A stretch of 20,073 nt of DNA from Candidatus Omnitrophota bacterium (GCA_015231685.1 JADGBA010000010.1:1-20073), one strand, 5' to 3'. Positions 1-7,969 are shown, counted from the stretch's first letter. Translations and numbers: made by a program. The notes: a model not told the origin generated them from the sequence alone.

Positions 1-1651
1 CTTTTTTGACCGCGCGAACCGTCTCGCGGGCAATGACCCGGGACCCGATCGCCGCTTGAATCGCGACTTCGATCATCTGTCGCGGGATCACCTCTTTGAG
101 TTTTTCGGCCAGCCGCCGGCCCCGATCGTGCGCCTGCGAGCGATGCACGATGGTGCTGAGGGCATCACACAACTCGCCGTTGAGGAGAATATCCATCTTG
201 ACCAGATTTTCGGCGCGGTATTCCTTGAATTCGTAATCAAACGAACCGTATCCCCTGGAAAGGGATTTGATCCGGTCATTGAAATCGACAATCACTTCCG
301 AAAGCGGGAATTCATAAACAATGCGGACACGGTCCAGGTCAATAAACTCATTTGAGACGAAAACGCCACGGCGCTTTTCACAAAGCTCCAACACGATGCC
401 CATGCAATCCTTGGGGACGATCACATGCCCTTCGATGAAGGGCTCGCGGATCTCGCTGATCTTCTGGGCATCGGGGAGGCGGCTGGGGTTATCCACAAAA
501 TAAGCCTCCCCCCGTGTGTCCACGACCTGATACACCACCGAAGGCGATGTCACCACGAGGTTGAGCCCGTATTCCCGCTCAAGGCGTTCCTGGATAATCT
601 CCATGTGAAGCAGCCCCAAAAAACCGCACCGAAAACCAAAGCCGAACGAGGCGGAATTTTCGTTTTCATAAACAAACGAAGAGTCGTTGAGGTTCAGCTT
701 TTCGATCACGTCCCGCAGAAGAGGCAGATCTTTGGGGTTCACCGGATAGATTCCCGCAAACACCAGCGGCCGCGCTTTGCGGTATCCGGGCAATGCCGCC
801 GCCGCGGGCCGGTCCGCCATCGTGATGGTATCGCCAAGCTCCGCCTCCTTGGCATTACGAATATTGCAGACCACATAGCCGGCCTCACCGGTTCCGAGAC
901 GTTCTCTCGGGGTTTCGGAGGGCGAAAGAACCCCCAATTCGATGATGTCGTATTCGCGTGAGCTTGACATCAGCCGAACGTGCGCGCCGGTATTAAGCTC
1001 TCCGTCGATGACGCGGACATACATCACAACGCCCTTATAAACGTCAAACAACGAGTCGAACACCAGGGCTTTGAGCGGCCCCTCGGGATCACCTTCCGGC
1101 GGAGGAACGCGTTCAATCACGCGCTCCAGAATCGCCTCAATCCCGATATTGGCCTTTGCGCTGGCTTCCAGGATTTCCTCGTCGCCGATACCCAGAATCG
1201 ACCGGATCTGTTCGCGTACACGGGGAACATCCGCGTTGGGCAGATCAATTTTGTTGATGACAGGAATGATTTCGAGATTCTGTTCGATCGCCGAATAGAG
1301 GTTGGAAACGGTCTGTGCCTCGACGCCCTGGGCGGCATCCACTACCAGAATGGCCCCCTCGCACGCGCGAAGGCTCTTGGAGACCTCATAGTTGAAATCT
1401 ACGTGTCCCGGCGTGTCGATCAGATTAAATACATACTCCTTCCCGTTCTGCGACCGGAAGTTCACACGCACAGCACTGGCCTTGATCGTGATCCCCCGCT
1501 CCCGTTCCAGATCCATGTTGTCGAGAAGCTGGTTCTGAAACTCCCTTGTGGAAATCGCGCCGGTCAACTGCAGGATGCGGTCGGCAAGCGTGGACTTGCC
1601 GTGATCGATATGCGCAATGATACAGAAATTGCGGACGCGGTCGATTTTCAT
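1..1651 (-). CDS. lepA: Elongation factor 4 (LepA), C-terminus cut off by window edge
   Basis: Translational GTPase that binds the ribosome and is linked to back-translocation and to translation under stress. The reverse strand from the ATG at 1651 translates without a stop for 550 codons to the window edge. It shows the G1 loop AHIDHGKST (about residues 13-21), the switch motif RERGITIKA, G3 DTPGHVDF, G4 NKIDLP and the later LepA-type segment FGFRCGFLGLLHME. The last visible residues, around AIQAAIGSRVIARETVRAVKK, match the start of the LepA C-terminal domain. The family is about 600 residues long, so roughly 50 are missing beyond position 1. The start overlaps the mutase stop as ATGA, and no clear Shine-Dalgarno sequence precedes it, so translation is probably coupled to the upstream gene. 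EF-G and TypA are excluded by the C-terminal sequence. Confidence 0.96.
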   Translation of the reverse strand, partial: MKIDRVRNFCIIAHIDHGKSTLADRILQLTGAISTREFQNQLLDNMDLERERGITIKASAVRVNFRSQNGKEYVFNLIDTPGHVDFNYEVSKSLRACEGAILVVDAAQGVEAQTVSNLYSAIEQNLEIIPVINKIDLPNADVPRVREQIRSILGIGDEEILEASAKANIGIEAILERVIERVPPPEGDPEGPLKALVFDSLFDVYKGVVMYVRVIDGELNTGAHVRLMSSSREYDIIELGVLSPSETPRERLGTGEAGYVVCNIRNAKEAELGDTITMADRPAAAALPGYRKARPLVFAGIYPVNPKDLPLLRDVIEKLNLNDSSFVYENENSASFGFGFRCGFLGLLHMEIIQERLEREYGLNLVVTSPSVVYQVVDTRGEAYFVDNPSRLPDAQKISEIREPFIEGHVIVPKDCMGIVLELCEKRRGVFVSNEFIDLDRVRIVYEFPLSEVIVDFNDRIKSLSRGYGSFDYEFKEYRAENLVKMDILLNGELCDALSTIVHRSQAHDRGRRLAEKLKEVIPRQMIEVAIQAAIGSRVIARETVRAVKK

Positions 1652-3060
1652 TGAGTCAGACTGAAGGCGAGTTTTTCGCCCCAAGCCACCAGACGCTCGG
1701 GCGCGCCCTCGTCCTGGGATTCCGCATAGATTCGCAGGAGAGGCTCCGTGCCCGACATTCTGAAGAGGAGCCATGCATCATTTTCAAGAAGAAACTTGAC
1801 TCCGTCCTTGAGGTTCTTGCCGACGACCCGGGTTCCCTCAATGGAATCCGTCTCCAGCTTCCGGACGTGCTCCATGAATGGGATTTTGAGCTCGTCAGGA
1901 TATTTGAAATCCTTGCGCGCGTATCTGAACTTGCCGAAGCGCCGCTCCATATCGTTAAGAAGCTCGGTCATCGTTTGCCCCCGATATTCCATCATCTGGA
2001 TGACCAGGAGGGCAGACAAAAGACCGTCGCGCTCGAACATATAGTTCTCAAAAGCGATTCCGCCGGATTCCTCTCCCGCAATGAGCACCGGGTGTTTACG
2101 CATCACATCGACAAGATACTTGAATCCTACCGGCGTTTCGTGGATCTTCAAACCGAGTCCCCGGGCCACACGGTTAATCAGGGATGTGTTTGAAACCGTT
2201 GTGACCACATCTCCTTTACGCCCCCGATCCTCGGCCAAATGCAGAAGAATGAGAGAAAGAACCGCGCCCGGTGTGACGAAGTCTCCTCCGGGACGAACCG
2301 CCGCAATGCGGTCGGCGTCTCCGTCGGTGACAAAACCGGCGTCATAACTTCCGGTTTTCATCCGCTCCATGAGACCCGTGATGTTCTTGGGGATGGGCTC
2401 CGGCGCAACACCGCCGAATTTTACATCGCGTTCGGGCCGCAACGTCTCGATTTGAAGCGGTGAATTCCTGAGGATCGCTTCAATGTGCCGCTCGCCGACA
2501 CCGTGCATGGAATCCATCAATACTTTAAAACCCCGCTTCTGGAAGACGTCCAGATCAAGGTACTCCACCAGACATTTGAGATAGGGGGTCAACAGGTCCT
2601 GGTGACACGAGTCTGCCGAGCCCGCAGGCTCCCGGCGGACCGGGTTTTTTTTGATGCAGGCTTCGACCGCGTCGGTCACGGATTTGTCGGCGGAACTTCC
2701 GTCCGCGTCTTTGATTTTGATTCCGTTATAGCCCGCGGGATTGTGACTGGCGGTCACCGCAATACCGAAGTCGTATTTGTCAGTGATGACCGCCCTGCTG
2801 ACCGCAGGCGTCGGTACCGCGCGGTCGGAAAGAGTCACTCGAATGCCGTTTGCGATCAGCACGCGGGCGAAGTGGTCCGCAAAATTTTCGGAATCCCTCC
2901 GAAAATCATACCCGATCACGACGCGGGGACTGCCTGAAGATTTTTGCACATCCCGAACATAGTCCGAAAAGGCCTGCGCAAGGATTTCGACATTTTCGAA
3001 GGTAAAGGCTGTGTCCATCTCGGCTCTCCAGCCGTCGGTACCGAACTTGATCTGCGTCAT
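1648..3060 (-). CDS. Phosphoglucomutase/phosphomannomutase family protein
   Basis: Alpha-D-phosphohexomutase that interconverts sugar 1- and 6-phosphates. It is 470 residues, a usual length. Visible motifs in order: the N-terminal FGTDGWRA; the phosphoserine loop TASHNP (103-108, Ser105); the metal loop DGDADR (246-251); the sugar-binding loop GEESGG (329-334); and the phosphate-binding loop RMSGTEPLLRIY (434-445). GEESGG resembles phosphoglucomutase-type enzymes more than the GEMSGH of classical ManB/AlgC, so glucose or mannose specificity is unresolved. The nearby manC-like gene makes mannose 1-phosphate supply plausible. A GTG at 3063 overlaps the rpe stop (GTGA), but the ATG at 3060 is placed better behind GGAGG (7 bases) and overlaps that stop as TGATG, so I chose it. 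The 3' end overlaps lepA by 4 bases. Confidence 0.93.
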   Translation of the reverse strand: MTQIKFGTDGWRAEMDTAFTFENVEILAQAFSDYVRDVQKSSGSPRVVIGYDFRRDSENFADHFARVLIANGIRVTLSDRAVPTPAVSRAVITDKYDFGIAVTASHNPAGYNGIKIKDADGSSADKSVTDAVEACIKKNPVRREPAGSADSCHQDLLTPYLKCLVEYLDLDVFQKRGFKVLMDSMHGVGERHIEAILRNSPLQIETLRPERDVKFGGVAPEPIPKNITGLMERMKTGSYDAGFVTDGDADRIAAVRPGGDFVTPGAVLSLILLHLAEDRGRKGDVVTTVSNTSLINRVARGLGLKIHETPVGFKYLVDVMRKHPVLIAGEESGGIAFENYMFERDGLLSALLVIQMMEYRGQTMTELLNDMERRFGKFRYARKDFKYPDELKIPFMEHVRKLETDSIEGTRVVGKNLKDGVKFLLENDAWLLFRMSGTEPLLRIYAESQDEGAPERLVAWGEKLAFSLTQ

Positions 3061-3719
3061 CACGAATCCTCCGTAGGTATCTGTTTGAGTTTTTGTATCA
3101 TCTCACGGCGGTTTGCAGCCCCAAAAACCGCGGTTCCGGCAACAAGCACGTCCGCGCCGGCCCGGATAACTTGTCCGGCGGTTTGCGCGTTGATTCCGCC
3201 ATCCACCTCGATTTCACCTTCAAACTGCGACCGAATAAACGCAATTTTGGGGAGCATTTCTGGCATAAACGCCTGTCCGCCAAACCCGGGATTGACCGTC
3301 ATTACAAGAATACGGTCGCAATTTGCATAATGGGACTTCAAAATATCGACGGAGGTTTGAGGCCGCAGTGAGACTCCGGGAGAACACCCCAGCTCTCGTA
3401 TCGCTTGAAGCGTCTCGCGTAGAGCATCCCCGCAGGCTTCGACATGGACCGTGATCTGATCGGCGCCCGCCTCAGCGAAGGGGGTGATGAATTTTTGCGG
3501 GTCCTCAATCATCAAGTGCACATCCAGTGTCAGCCGGGTGCACCGCCGCAGGTGCTTGACCACCACCGGCCCGATCGTCAAATTCGGCACAAAATGCCCG
3601 TCCATCACGTCCACATGAATCAGATCGCACCCCTCGCGTTCGACAGCCCGCACCTCATCTCCGAGGCGTGAAAAATCCGCCGACAGGATGGATGGAGCCA
3701 CCTTAATTGATCGTTTCAT
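3060..3719 (-). CDS. rpe: Ribulose-phosphate 3-epimerase
   Basis: Interconverts D-ribulose 5-phosphate and D-xylulose 5-phosphate in the pentose phosphate pathway. It is a 219-residue TIM barrel of normal length. Family signatures seen: VAPSILSADF (7-16), HVDVMDGHFVPN with metal ligand/catalytic residues His35 and Asp37, DVHLMI with His68, the phosphate loop MTVNPGFGGQ, and IEVDGGIN with the second catalytic Asp173. The ATG at 3719 follows AAGGA by 4 bases and gives the usual short N-terminus. A TTG at 3743 behind GGGAG would add eight residues and is less likely. The gene is preceded by the largest gap between genes in the window (114 bases), where a candidate promoter lies, and its stop overlaps the start of the mutase gene. 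It may therefore head a small rpe-mutase-lepA unit. Confidence 0.96.
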   Translation of the reverse strand: MKRSIKVAPSILSADFSRLGDEVRAVEREGCDLIHVDVMDGHFVPNLTIGPVVVKHLRRCTRLTLDVHLMIEDPQKFITPFAEAGADQITVHVEACGDALRETLQAIRELGCSPGVSLRPQTSVDILKSHYANCDRILVMTVNPGFGGQAFMPEMLPKIAFIRSQFEGEIEVDGGINAQTAGQVIRAGADVLVAGTAVFGAANRREMIQKLKQIPTEDS

Positions 3720-3768
3720 CGAATCCTTCTTTTGCGGTTTCAATAAACAGCTCTCCCGGTAAACTCAT
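3703..3768 (-). other. Possible coupled mini-ORF overlapping the rpe start (unproven)
   Basis: An ATG at 3768 opens a 21-residue frame beginning MSLPGELFIE and ending in TAA inside the first codons of rpe. It overlaps by one base (TAATG) the stop of a 10-residue frame, MVFIPSIVLF, which starts at 3800 nine bases after GAGG (3813-3810). The same reading frame is open upstream to 3840 (45 codons in all, including segments such as KYYVFEDQRNGFY) but has no ATG, GTG or TTG in that extension. The mini-ORFs could couple rpe translation, be a remnant of a lost gene, or be chance in AT-rich DNA. I recognise no family. Confidence 0.2.
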
Positions 3769-3786
3769 TAAAATAGCACGATACTG

Positions 3787-3815
3787 GGTATAAAAACCAT
3801 TTCTTTGATCCTCAA
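3787..3815 (-). promoter_or_regulatory. Candidate sigma-70 promoter for rpe-mutase-lepA
   Basis: On the reverse strand TTGAGG (3815-3810) and TATACC (3792-3787) are separated by exactly 17 bases. Each hexamer matches 4 of 6 consensus positions. The site lies in a clearly AT-rich gap in an otherwise GC-rich region, about 70 bases before the rpe ATG. There is no terminator-like hairpin after ruvX, so this would be an internal promoter rather than a clean operon border. Confidence 0.4.
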
Positions 3816-3833
3816 AAACATAATATTTTCGGT

Positions 3834-4310
3834 TTAGGGTTCAAAATTCCCGGGTAGCGGGGGTCTCGTGGCATCCAGGTAATTCTGGAGGATCAGCATC
3901 GCGGCAATTTCGTCGCTTTTGTCTTTTTGCTGTTTTCTGGAAAGATCCTGCTGAATCATCAGGCGTTGCGCCTGCCGTGAAGTCAACCGTTCATCTCTGG
4001 TTACGACCGGAATCGAAACCCGGCTCCGAAGATGCTCAACCCACCGCAGCACCTTGGCTGCCCGCGGTCCGACTTCCCCGTTCATATTCAGCGGAAGACC
4101 CACCACCACCCGAACGGCGCCCCTCTCCTCAATCAGGGCGCGAATCCGATCCGCAAGACTGCCTTCATCGGTCGCCGACAGTGTGGGGAGTTTTTGCGCG
4201 GTGATGCCGAGGGGATCCGAAATCGCAAGGCCTACCCGCTTATCGCCAAGATCAATGGCTATTACGCGCCCCTCGGAACCGCCGGGAGAGCACTCTTGGG
4301 AGGCATTCAT
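3834..4310 (-). CDS. ruvX: RuvX/YqgF-type putative Holliday junction resolvase
   Basis: RNase H-fold nuclease family (YqgF, RuvX), linked to pre-16S rRNA 5'-end maturation and proposed as a Holliday junction resolvase. At 158 residues it is slightly longer than the usual 135-145 because of about 14 extra N-terminal residues. The motifs are all present: AIDLGDKRVGLAISD with acidic Asp20, VVVGLPLNMNGEVG (68-81), TRDERLTSRQAQ with Glu107, and DKSDEIAAMLILQNYL with Asp133. The ATG at 4310 overlaps the stop of the manC-like gene as ATGA, and AAGGA lies 9 bases upstream. The gene ends in TAA, followed by a 114-base gap. Its position between sugar genes says little about its role. Confidence 0.94.
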   Translation of the reverse strand: MNASQECSPGGSEGRVIAIDLGDKRVGLAISDPLGITAQKLPTLSATDEGSLADRIRALIEERGAVRVVVGLPLNMNGEVGPRAAKVLRWVEHLRSRVSIPVVTRDERLTSRQAQRLMIQQDLSRKQQKDKSDEIAAMLILQNYLDATRPPLPGNFEP

Positions 4311-5353
4311 CTCTGGAGATCCTTGACGCCATCCGCTCCGGAAGCCGCGCAGACAAGAAGGCGGTTGCGATGCAAGACCACAACCACTCCGCTGATTCCC
4401 AAAACTGATGCCCGCACACCCCGGGGAACCCGAATCACCGAGCGTGAAGTGTGGCGCATCCGGACGTCTCCCAGAATGGTGTTGCCGGAAGCGTCATGAC
4501 TCATCCGCCTTAGGGCCTCCCAGTTGCCGATATCATCCCAGCCGATATCCGCCGGAAATACCTTGAGCCCTTTCATTCTTTCAACCAATAGACGGTCCAC
4601 CGGGGTTGACGGCAAAGACCTGAACATCGAGCGCAATTTTAAGGGGCGCGTCAACACGGAATGCGGCATCTTCTCAAAGTGAGACCAGTATTCGGGCGCA
4701 ATCGCCTTGATGGCATGTTCAAATACGCCCACCCTCCAGACAAAAATCCCCGCATTCCAGACAAATCGACCGCTTTTTAGATATTTTTGCGCAAGTTCGG
4801 CGGACGGTTTCTCATGAAATTTGAGAACTTCCAGGGCTCCGGAAGCGTCTCGATCGCGTTTGCCGCATTCGACGTATCCGTAGGCGGATGAAGGCCGGGT
4901 GGGCTTAATGCCGATGACGACACCGAAAGGATCTTTTGCCGCCTTGGACAGCGCCCGCTTCAGAATCTGCCGGAACTTCTCCGTTTTGAGGATCATGGCA
5001 TCGGCCGGAAAAAACGCCAACACCGCATCATCCCCCAACCGGTGTTTCAGAACCGCCGCCGTCAGGGCCGTGGCGGCAGCGGTGTTGCGCCGGCAGGGCT
5101 CGGCAAGTATGCGGTCCGGAGGAATAGCGGGGAGAATTTTTCTGATCAGTTTGACATGCGTCTGAGCGGTGACAACGTATATTTGCCGGTTCCCGAATAC
5201 CGGAAGAATCCGGCGGTACGTTTCCTCTAAAAAGGTTGTTTTTCCGTTAAATTCAAGGGCGTATTTGGGGAGGTTTTCGCGCGTGACCGGCCAAAACCTC
5301 TCGCCCACACCGCCGCACATGATGATGCCGACATTCTTTGCGGATCGCTTCAT
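4307..5353 (-). CDS. manC: Mannose-1-phosphate guanylyltransferase-like nucleotidyltransferase
   Basis: Predicted to make GDP-mannose from mannose 1-phosphate and GTP, for glycans. It is 348 residues, the short single-domain form without the C-terminal isomerase domain. Visible features: the nucleotide-binding signature GGVGERFWPVTR (14-25) with LPKYAL, FPADAMI (115-121), AYGYVECG (157-164), FHEKP (179-183), FVWNAGIFVWR (197-207) and GWDDIGNWEALRRM (271-284). Two family positions differ: PKY where PKQ is usual, and PADA where PADH is usual. The ATG at 5353 follows GAGGAAG and lies 8 bases after the trpA stop. The reading frame extends further upstream, but only within trpA. The 3' end overlaps ruvX by 4 bases. 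Substrate is inferred from the family; another hexose-1-phosphate cannot be excluded. Confidence 0.85.
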   Translation of the reverse strand: MKRSAKNVGIIMCGGVGERFWPVTRENLPKYALEFNGKTTFLEETYRRILPVFGNRQIYVVTAQTHVKLIRKILPAIPPDRILAEPCRRNTAAATALTAAVLKHRLGDDAVLAFFPADAMILKTEKFRQILKRALSKAAKDPFGVVIGIKPTRPSSAYGYVECGKRDRDASGALEVLKFHEKPSAELAQKYLKSGRFVWNAGIFVWRVGVFEHAIKAIAPEYWSHFEKMPHSVLTRPLKLRSMFRSLPSTPVDRLLVERMKGLKVFPADIGWDDIGNWEALRRMSHDASGNTILGDVRMRHTSRSVIRVPRGVRASVLGISGVVVVLHRNRLLVCAASGADGVKDLQR

Positions 5354-5361
5354 TAGCTTCC

Positions 5362-6156
5362 TCACTTGACGGCTTTCAACAAACTCAGGATAAATTTTCT
5401 GGAACGATCGGATAAATTCCTTGGCGAATGTTGGTGAAGGTGTTGAACCAAAGCGCTCCCGACAATAACGCCGTCGGCCGCGGAGCACATGGCCCTCGCA
5501 TCCGCCGGCCCCGAAATGCCGAATCCGGCCAGGACCGGGGAAGTCGCGGTCAGGCGGGCCTCACGGATGCGTCGGGAGATGATTGCGGCACTCTCGTGGC
5601 GATCTCCGGTCAGTCCGATCAACGCCACGAAATACACAAAACCTCTGGAAGAACGCAAAATATCGCGGCGACGGCGGCCCTCCGTTGTCGGCGTCGTCAT
5701 CATGATGTTGACAAGATCACGCCGCTCGAACGCGCGGCGAAGCTCGGCGCTCTCCTCCAAGGGGAGATCCGGGATGATGACGCCATCCACACCCGCTTCA
5801 GAAAGATCACGGGCCACGGATACCCAACCCGTTCCGTACAGAGGGTTGGCTGAACTCATCAAAACAATGGGAATCTGCAAACCTTCACCGCGTAAGCGCC
5901 GAACCAGACCAAGAATCTGCTTTAGGTGGACACCTTTTTCAAGCGCCCGGAAGGCCGACGCCTGAATTACGGGCCCGTCCGCAATGGGATCGGAAAAGGG
6001 CACCCCAATCTCAATGAGATCCACGCCCGAGCGGTCGCAAAACCGCACCACCTGTTCCGTGACTTTAAGACTCGGGTCTCCGGCGGTGACAAACAGGGCC
6101 AATGCTTTTTGTTTTTTCTTTTTGAGTTCCGCGAGTCGTTGTTCCAATCGATTCAT
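5362..6156 (-). CDS. trpA: Tryptophan synthase alpha chain
   Basis: Cleaves indole-3-glycerol phosphate to indole and glyceraldehyde 3-phosphate; indole passes through a tunnel to TrpB. It is 264 residues, near the family's 268. The catalytic residues keep the enteric numbering, Glu49 and Asp60, in DLIEIGVPFSDPIADGP. Also seen are ALFVTAGDPS, the conserved VIIPDLPLEE, LIGLTGDRH at the phosphate loop (usually GVTG) and AGFGIS. Two adjacent ATGs exist; the second (6156) lies 6 bases after GAGG, the first (6159) only 3, so I chose 6156. Upstream in-frame residues overlap trpB and do not look like TrpA. It is the last of the seven trp genes and is followed after 8 bases by the manC-like gene, so transcription appears to continue. 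Confidence 0.97.
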   Translation of the reverse strand: MNRLEQRLAELKKKKQKALALFVTAGDPSLKVTEQVVRFCDRSGVDLIEIGVPFSDPIADGPVIQASAFRALEKGVHLKQILGLVRRLRGEGLQIPIVLMSSANPLYGTGWVSVARDLSEAGVDGVIIPDLPLEESAELRRAFERRDLVNIMMTTPTTEGRRRRDILRSSRGFVYFVALIGLTGDRHESAAIISRRIREARLTATSPVLAGFGISGPADARAMCSAADGVIVGSALVQHLHQHSPRNLSDRSRKFILSLLKAVK

Positions 6157-6164
6157 CATATGCC

Positions 6165-7328
6165 TCACAGACGAATAATGCGGGATGCGTGTTCCATGTC
6201 TTTGTCTCCCCGCCCGGAAAGACAAATGACACATGCGCCGCGTTTGGGCCGAATGCGCGAATGCGTCAGAAGGTATCCGATCGCGTGCGAGCTCTCAAGC
6301 GCCGGAATAATCCCCTCGTGCTCGCTCAGATACCGGAAGCCGTGAAGGGCCTCCTTGTCCGTGGCTGCCACATAGCGTACCCGCCGGGAGTCCTTGAGAG
6401 AAGCGTGTTCCGGACCGACCCCCGGATAATCCAGTCCGGCGGAAACCGAGTGCACGTCCGGCTTGATTTGTCCCCAGCGATCCTGCAGAACATAGCTTTT
6501 GGCCCCGTGCAGAATACCGACTGTTCCTTTAAGGAGCGTGGCCGCGTGTTTGCCGGTGGAAATACCGTGACCGGCCGCCTCTACACCCAGGAGTTTGGTC
6601 CCCGGCCGCTTGATAAATTCGTGAAAGATCCCCATGGCGTTGGATCCGCCACCCACGCACGCGGCGACGAGACCGCAAGGCGTGCGGCCCAATTGCCGGC
6701 GGGTTTCGCGCCCGATAACCGATTGAAAATCCCGGACCATTTCGGGGTACGGATAAGGCCCCACTACGGATCCCAAAATATAGTGCGTGTCCCGGACGTT
6801 CTTAATCCAGTCCCGGATCGCCTCATTGATGGCGTCTTTGAGGGTCTGGGAGCCGGATGTGACCGGACGAACCTCGGCGCCCATCAACTTCATGCGATAG
6901 ACATTGAGCGCCTGCCGTTCGGTGTCCACCTTACCCATATAGACCACGCACGGCATACCCATGAGGGCTGCCGCGGCCGCAGTGGCGACGCCATGCTGCC
7001 CAGCGCCGGTTTCGGCCACAATGCGGCGCTTGTTCATGTGCCGTGCCAGTAGAACCTGCCCCAGCGTGTTGTTGATCTTGTGCGCTCCGGTATGCAGCAG
7101 ATCTTCACGTTTGAGAAACGTGCGATACCCCAGCGCTCTGGAAAGATTTTTGGCATGAAAGAGTGGTGTCGGGCGGCCTGCATAATGTTTGAGAAGATCC
7201 TCCAATTCCCCCCGAAAACGACGGTCGCGCCGCAGCTGACGGTAGGACGCCTCAAGCTCGGCGAGTGCGTTCATCAAAATCTCGGGTACAAACTGACCGC
7301 CAAAACGGCCAAAGTATTTGGATCTCAA
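6165..7328 (-). CDS. trpB: Tryptophan synthase beta chain
   Basis: PLP enzyme joining indole and serine to give tryptophan, in complex with TrpA. The N-terminus YFGRFGGQFVPE, the PLP lysine in HTGAHKINNTLGQ (Lys84), the substrate motif AETGAGQHG, the glycine loop GGGSNAMG for the PLP phosphate and the C-terminal CLSGRGDKD are all present. The product has 387 residues, a normal TrpB1-type length. There is no ATG near the expected start. Two TTG codons are possible: 7334, overlapping the trpF stop as TTGA but only 2 bases from GGAG, and 7328, at 8 bases, which I prefer. A much longer open frame reaches back to 7541 but only reads trpF DNA out of frame. Confidence 0.96.
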   Translation of the reverse strand: MRSKYFGRFGGQFVPEILMNALAELEASYRQLRRDRRFRGELEDLLKHYAGRPTPLFHAKNLSRALGYRTFLKREDLLHTGAHKINNTLGQVLLARHMNKRRIVAETGAGQHGVATAAAAALMGMPCVVYMGKVDTERQALNVYRMKLMGAEVRPVTSGSQTLKDAINEAIRDWIKNVRDTHYILGSVVGPYPYPEMVRDFQSVIGRETRRQLGRTPCGLVAACVGGGSNAMGIFHEFIKRPGTKLLGVEAAGHGISTGKHAATLLKGTVGILHGAKSYVLQDRWGQIKPDVHSVSAGLDYPGVGPEHASLKDSRRVRYVAATDKEALHGFRYLSEHEGIIPALESSHAIGYLLTHSRIRPKRGACVICLSGRGDKDMEHASRIIRL

Positions 7329-7330
7329 AA

Positions 7331-7969
7331 TCAAATCTCCCTTTCGGTTGCTGATCTGACATTCTGAATAAATGCCTTGAGCCGTCGCGCACATTTGATT
7401 CCGGGACGGCTTTCCACTCCCGACGAGACATCCACTCCGTAGAGACGCAGCGTACGTATGGCCTGCCGCACATTTTCGGGGTGAAGTCCGCCTGAAACAA
7501 AAAAGGGTTTTTGGATTGCGCTCCCTTTGAGCGCTTTCCAATCCCAGGTCCTGCCGCTACCGCCCCTCAGAACGGAGCCGCCGTTCTCTATAAAGTATGC
7601 ATCCGCGGGATAACGATTCATTGTGCCGACGGAGAAGCCCGCCTGATAACGAAAGGCCTTAAATACCTTCAAAGACGCGATACCCCGCGCAAAGGCCGGC
7701 GTCTCATCTCCGTGAAGTTGAATCGCGGACAGTCGGCACATCTCCGCTGTCCGCAAAATCGTCTCGATAGAAGCGTTAACAAACACTCCCACAGAAAAAG
7801 CAACCGGACCCACATCCTTGAGAATGCTCCGGGCCTGCGCCGGGCTGACTTTGCGCGGTGAGGGAGCAAACACGAATCCGATCGCGTCCGCCCCCAATCG
7901 AAGCGCCGTTTCCGCATCCCGGGCTCGCGTCATTCCGCAGACCTTAATCCGTACCCCATTACTTTTCAT
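7331..7969 (-). CDS. trpF: Phosphoribosylanthranilate isomerase
   Basis: Amadori isomerase turning N-(5'-phosphoribosyl)anthranilate into CdRP, third step after anthranilate. It is 212 residues and a single domain, not fused to TrpC. Family features: VRIKVCGMTR with catalytic Cys11, GADAIGFVFAPSPRKVS, IQLHGDE (83-89), the GGSGRTWDW segment (136-144, usually GGTGKTFDW), SGGLHPENV (159-167) and DVSSGVESRPGIK (180-192). The position just before the GGSG segment that normally carries the general-acid Asp (ends of an LLLD-like strand) reads YFIEN, placing Glu128 there. The rest of the active site looks intact, so I expect function, possibly altered. The ATG at 7969 overlaps the trpC stop as ATGA. 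A separate hisA is present, so a bifunctional PriA is not needed. Confidence 0.95.
   Translation of the reverse strand: MKSNGVRIKVCGMTRARDAETALRLGADAIGFVFAPSPRKVSPAQARSILKDVGPVAFSVGVFVNASIETILRTAEMCRLSAIQLHGDETPAFARGIASLKVFKAFRYQAGFSVGTMNRYPADAYFIENGGSVLRGGSGRTWDWKALKGSAIQKPFFVSGGLHPENVRQAIRTLRLYGVDVSSGVESRPGIKCARRLKAFIQNVRSATEREI
7337..7342 (-). promoter_or_regulatory. Ribosome-binding site deciding the TTG start of trpB
   Basis: AGGGAG at 7342-7337 lies inside the last codons of trpF. It is 8 bases from the TTG at 7328 and only 2 from the TTG at 7334, which favours the inner TTG as the trpB start although the outer one forms the TTGA overlap typical of this locus. Confidence 0.6.

Noticed and set aside
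425..2937. Several plus-strand frames of 150-224 codons opposite lepA and the mutase gene
   Set aside because: They mirror strong minus-strand genes, have no ribosome-binding sites or family motifs, and overlap one another.
7329..7541. Upstream extension of the trpB frame by about 70 residues
   Set aside because: It lies within trpF in another frame, has Arg/Ser/Cys-rich sequence unlike any TrpB N-terminus, and no ribosome site at its start.
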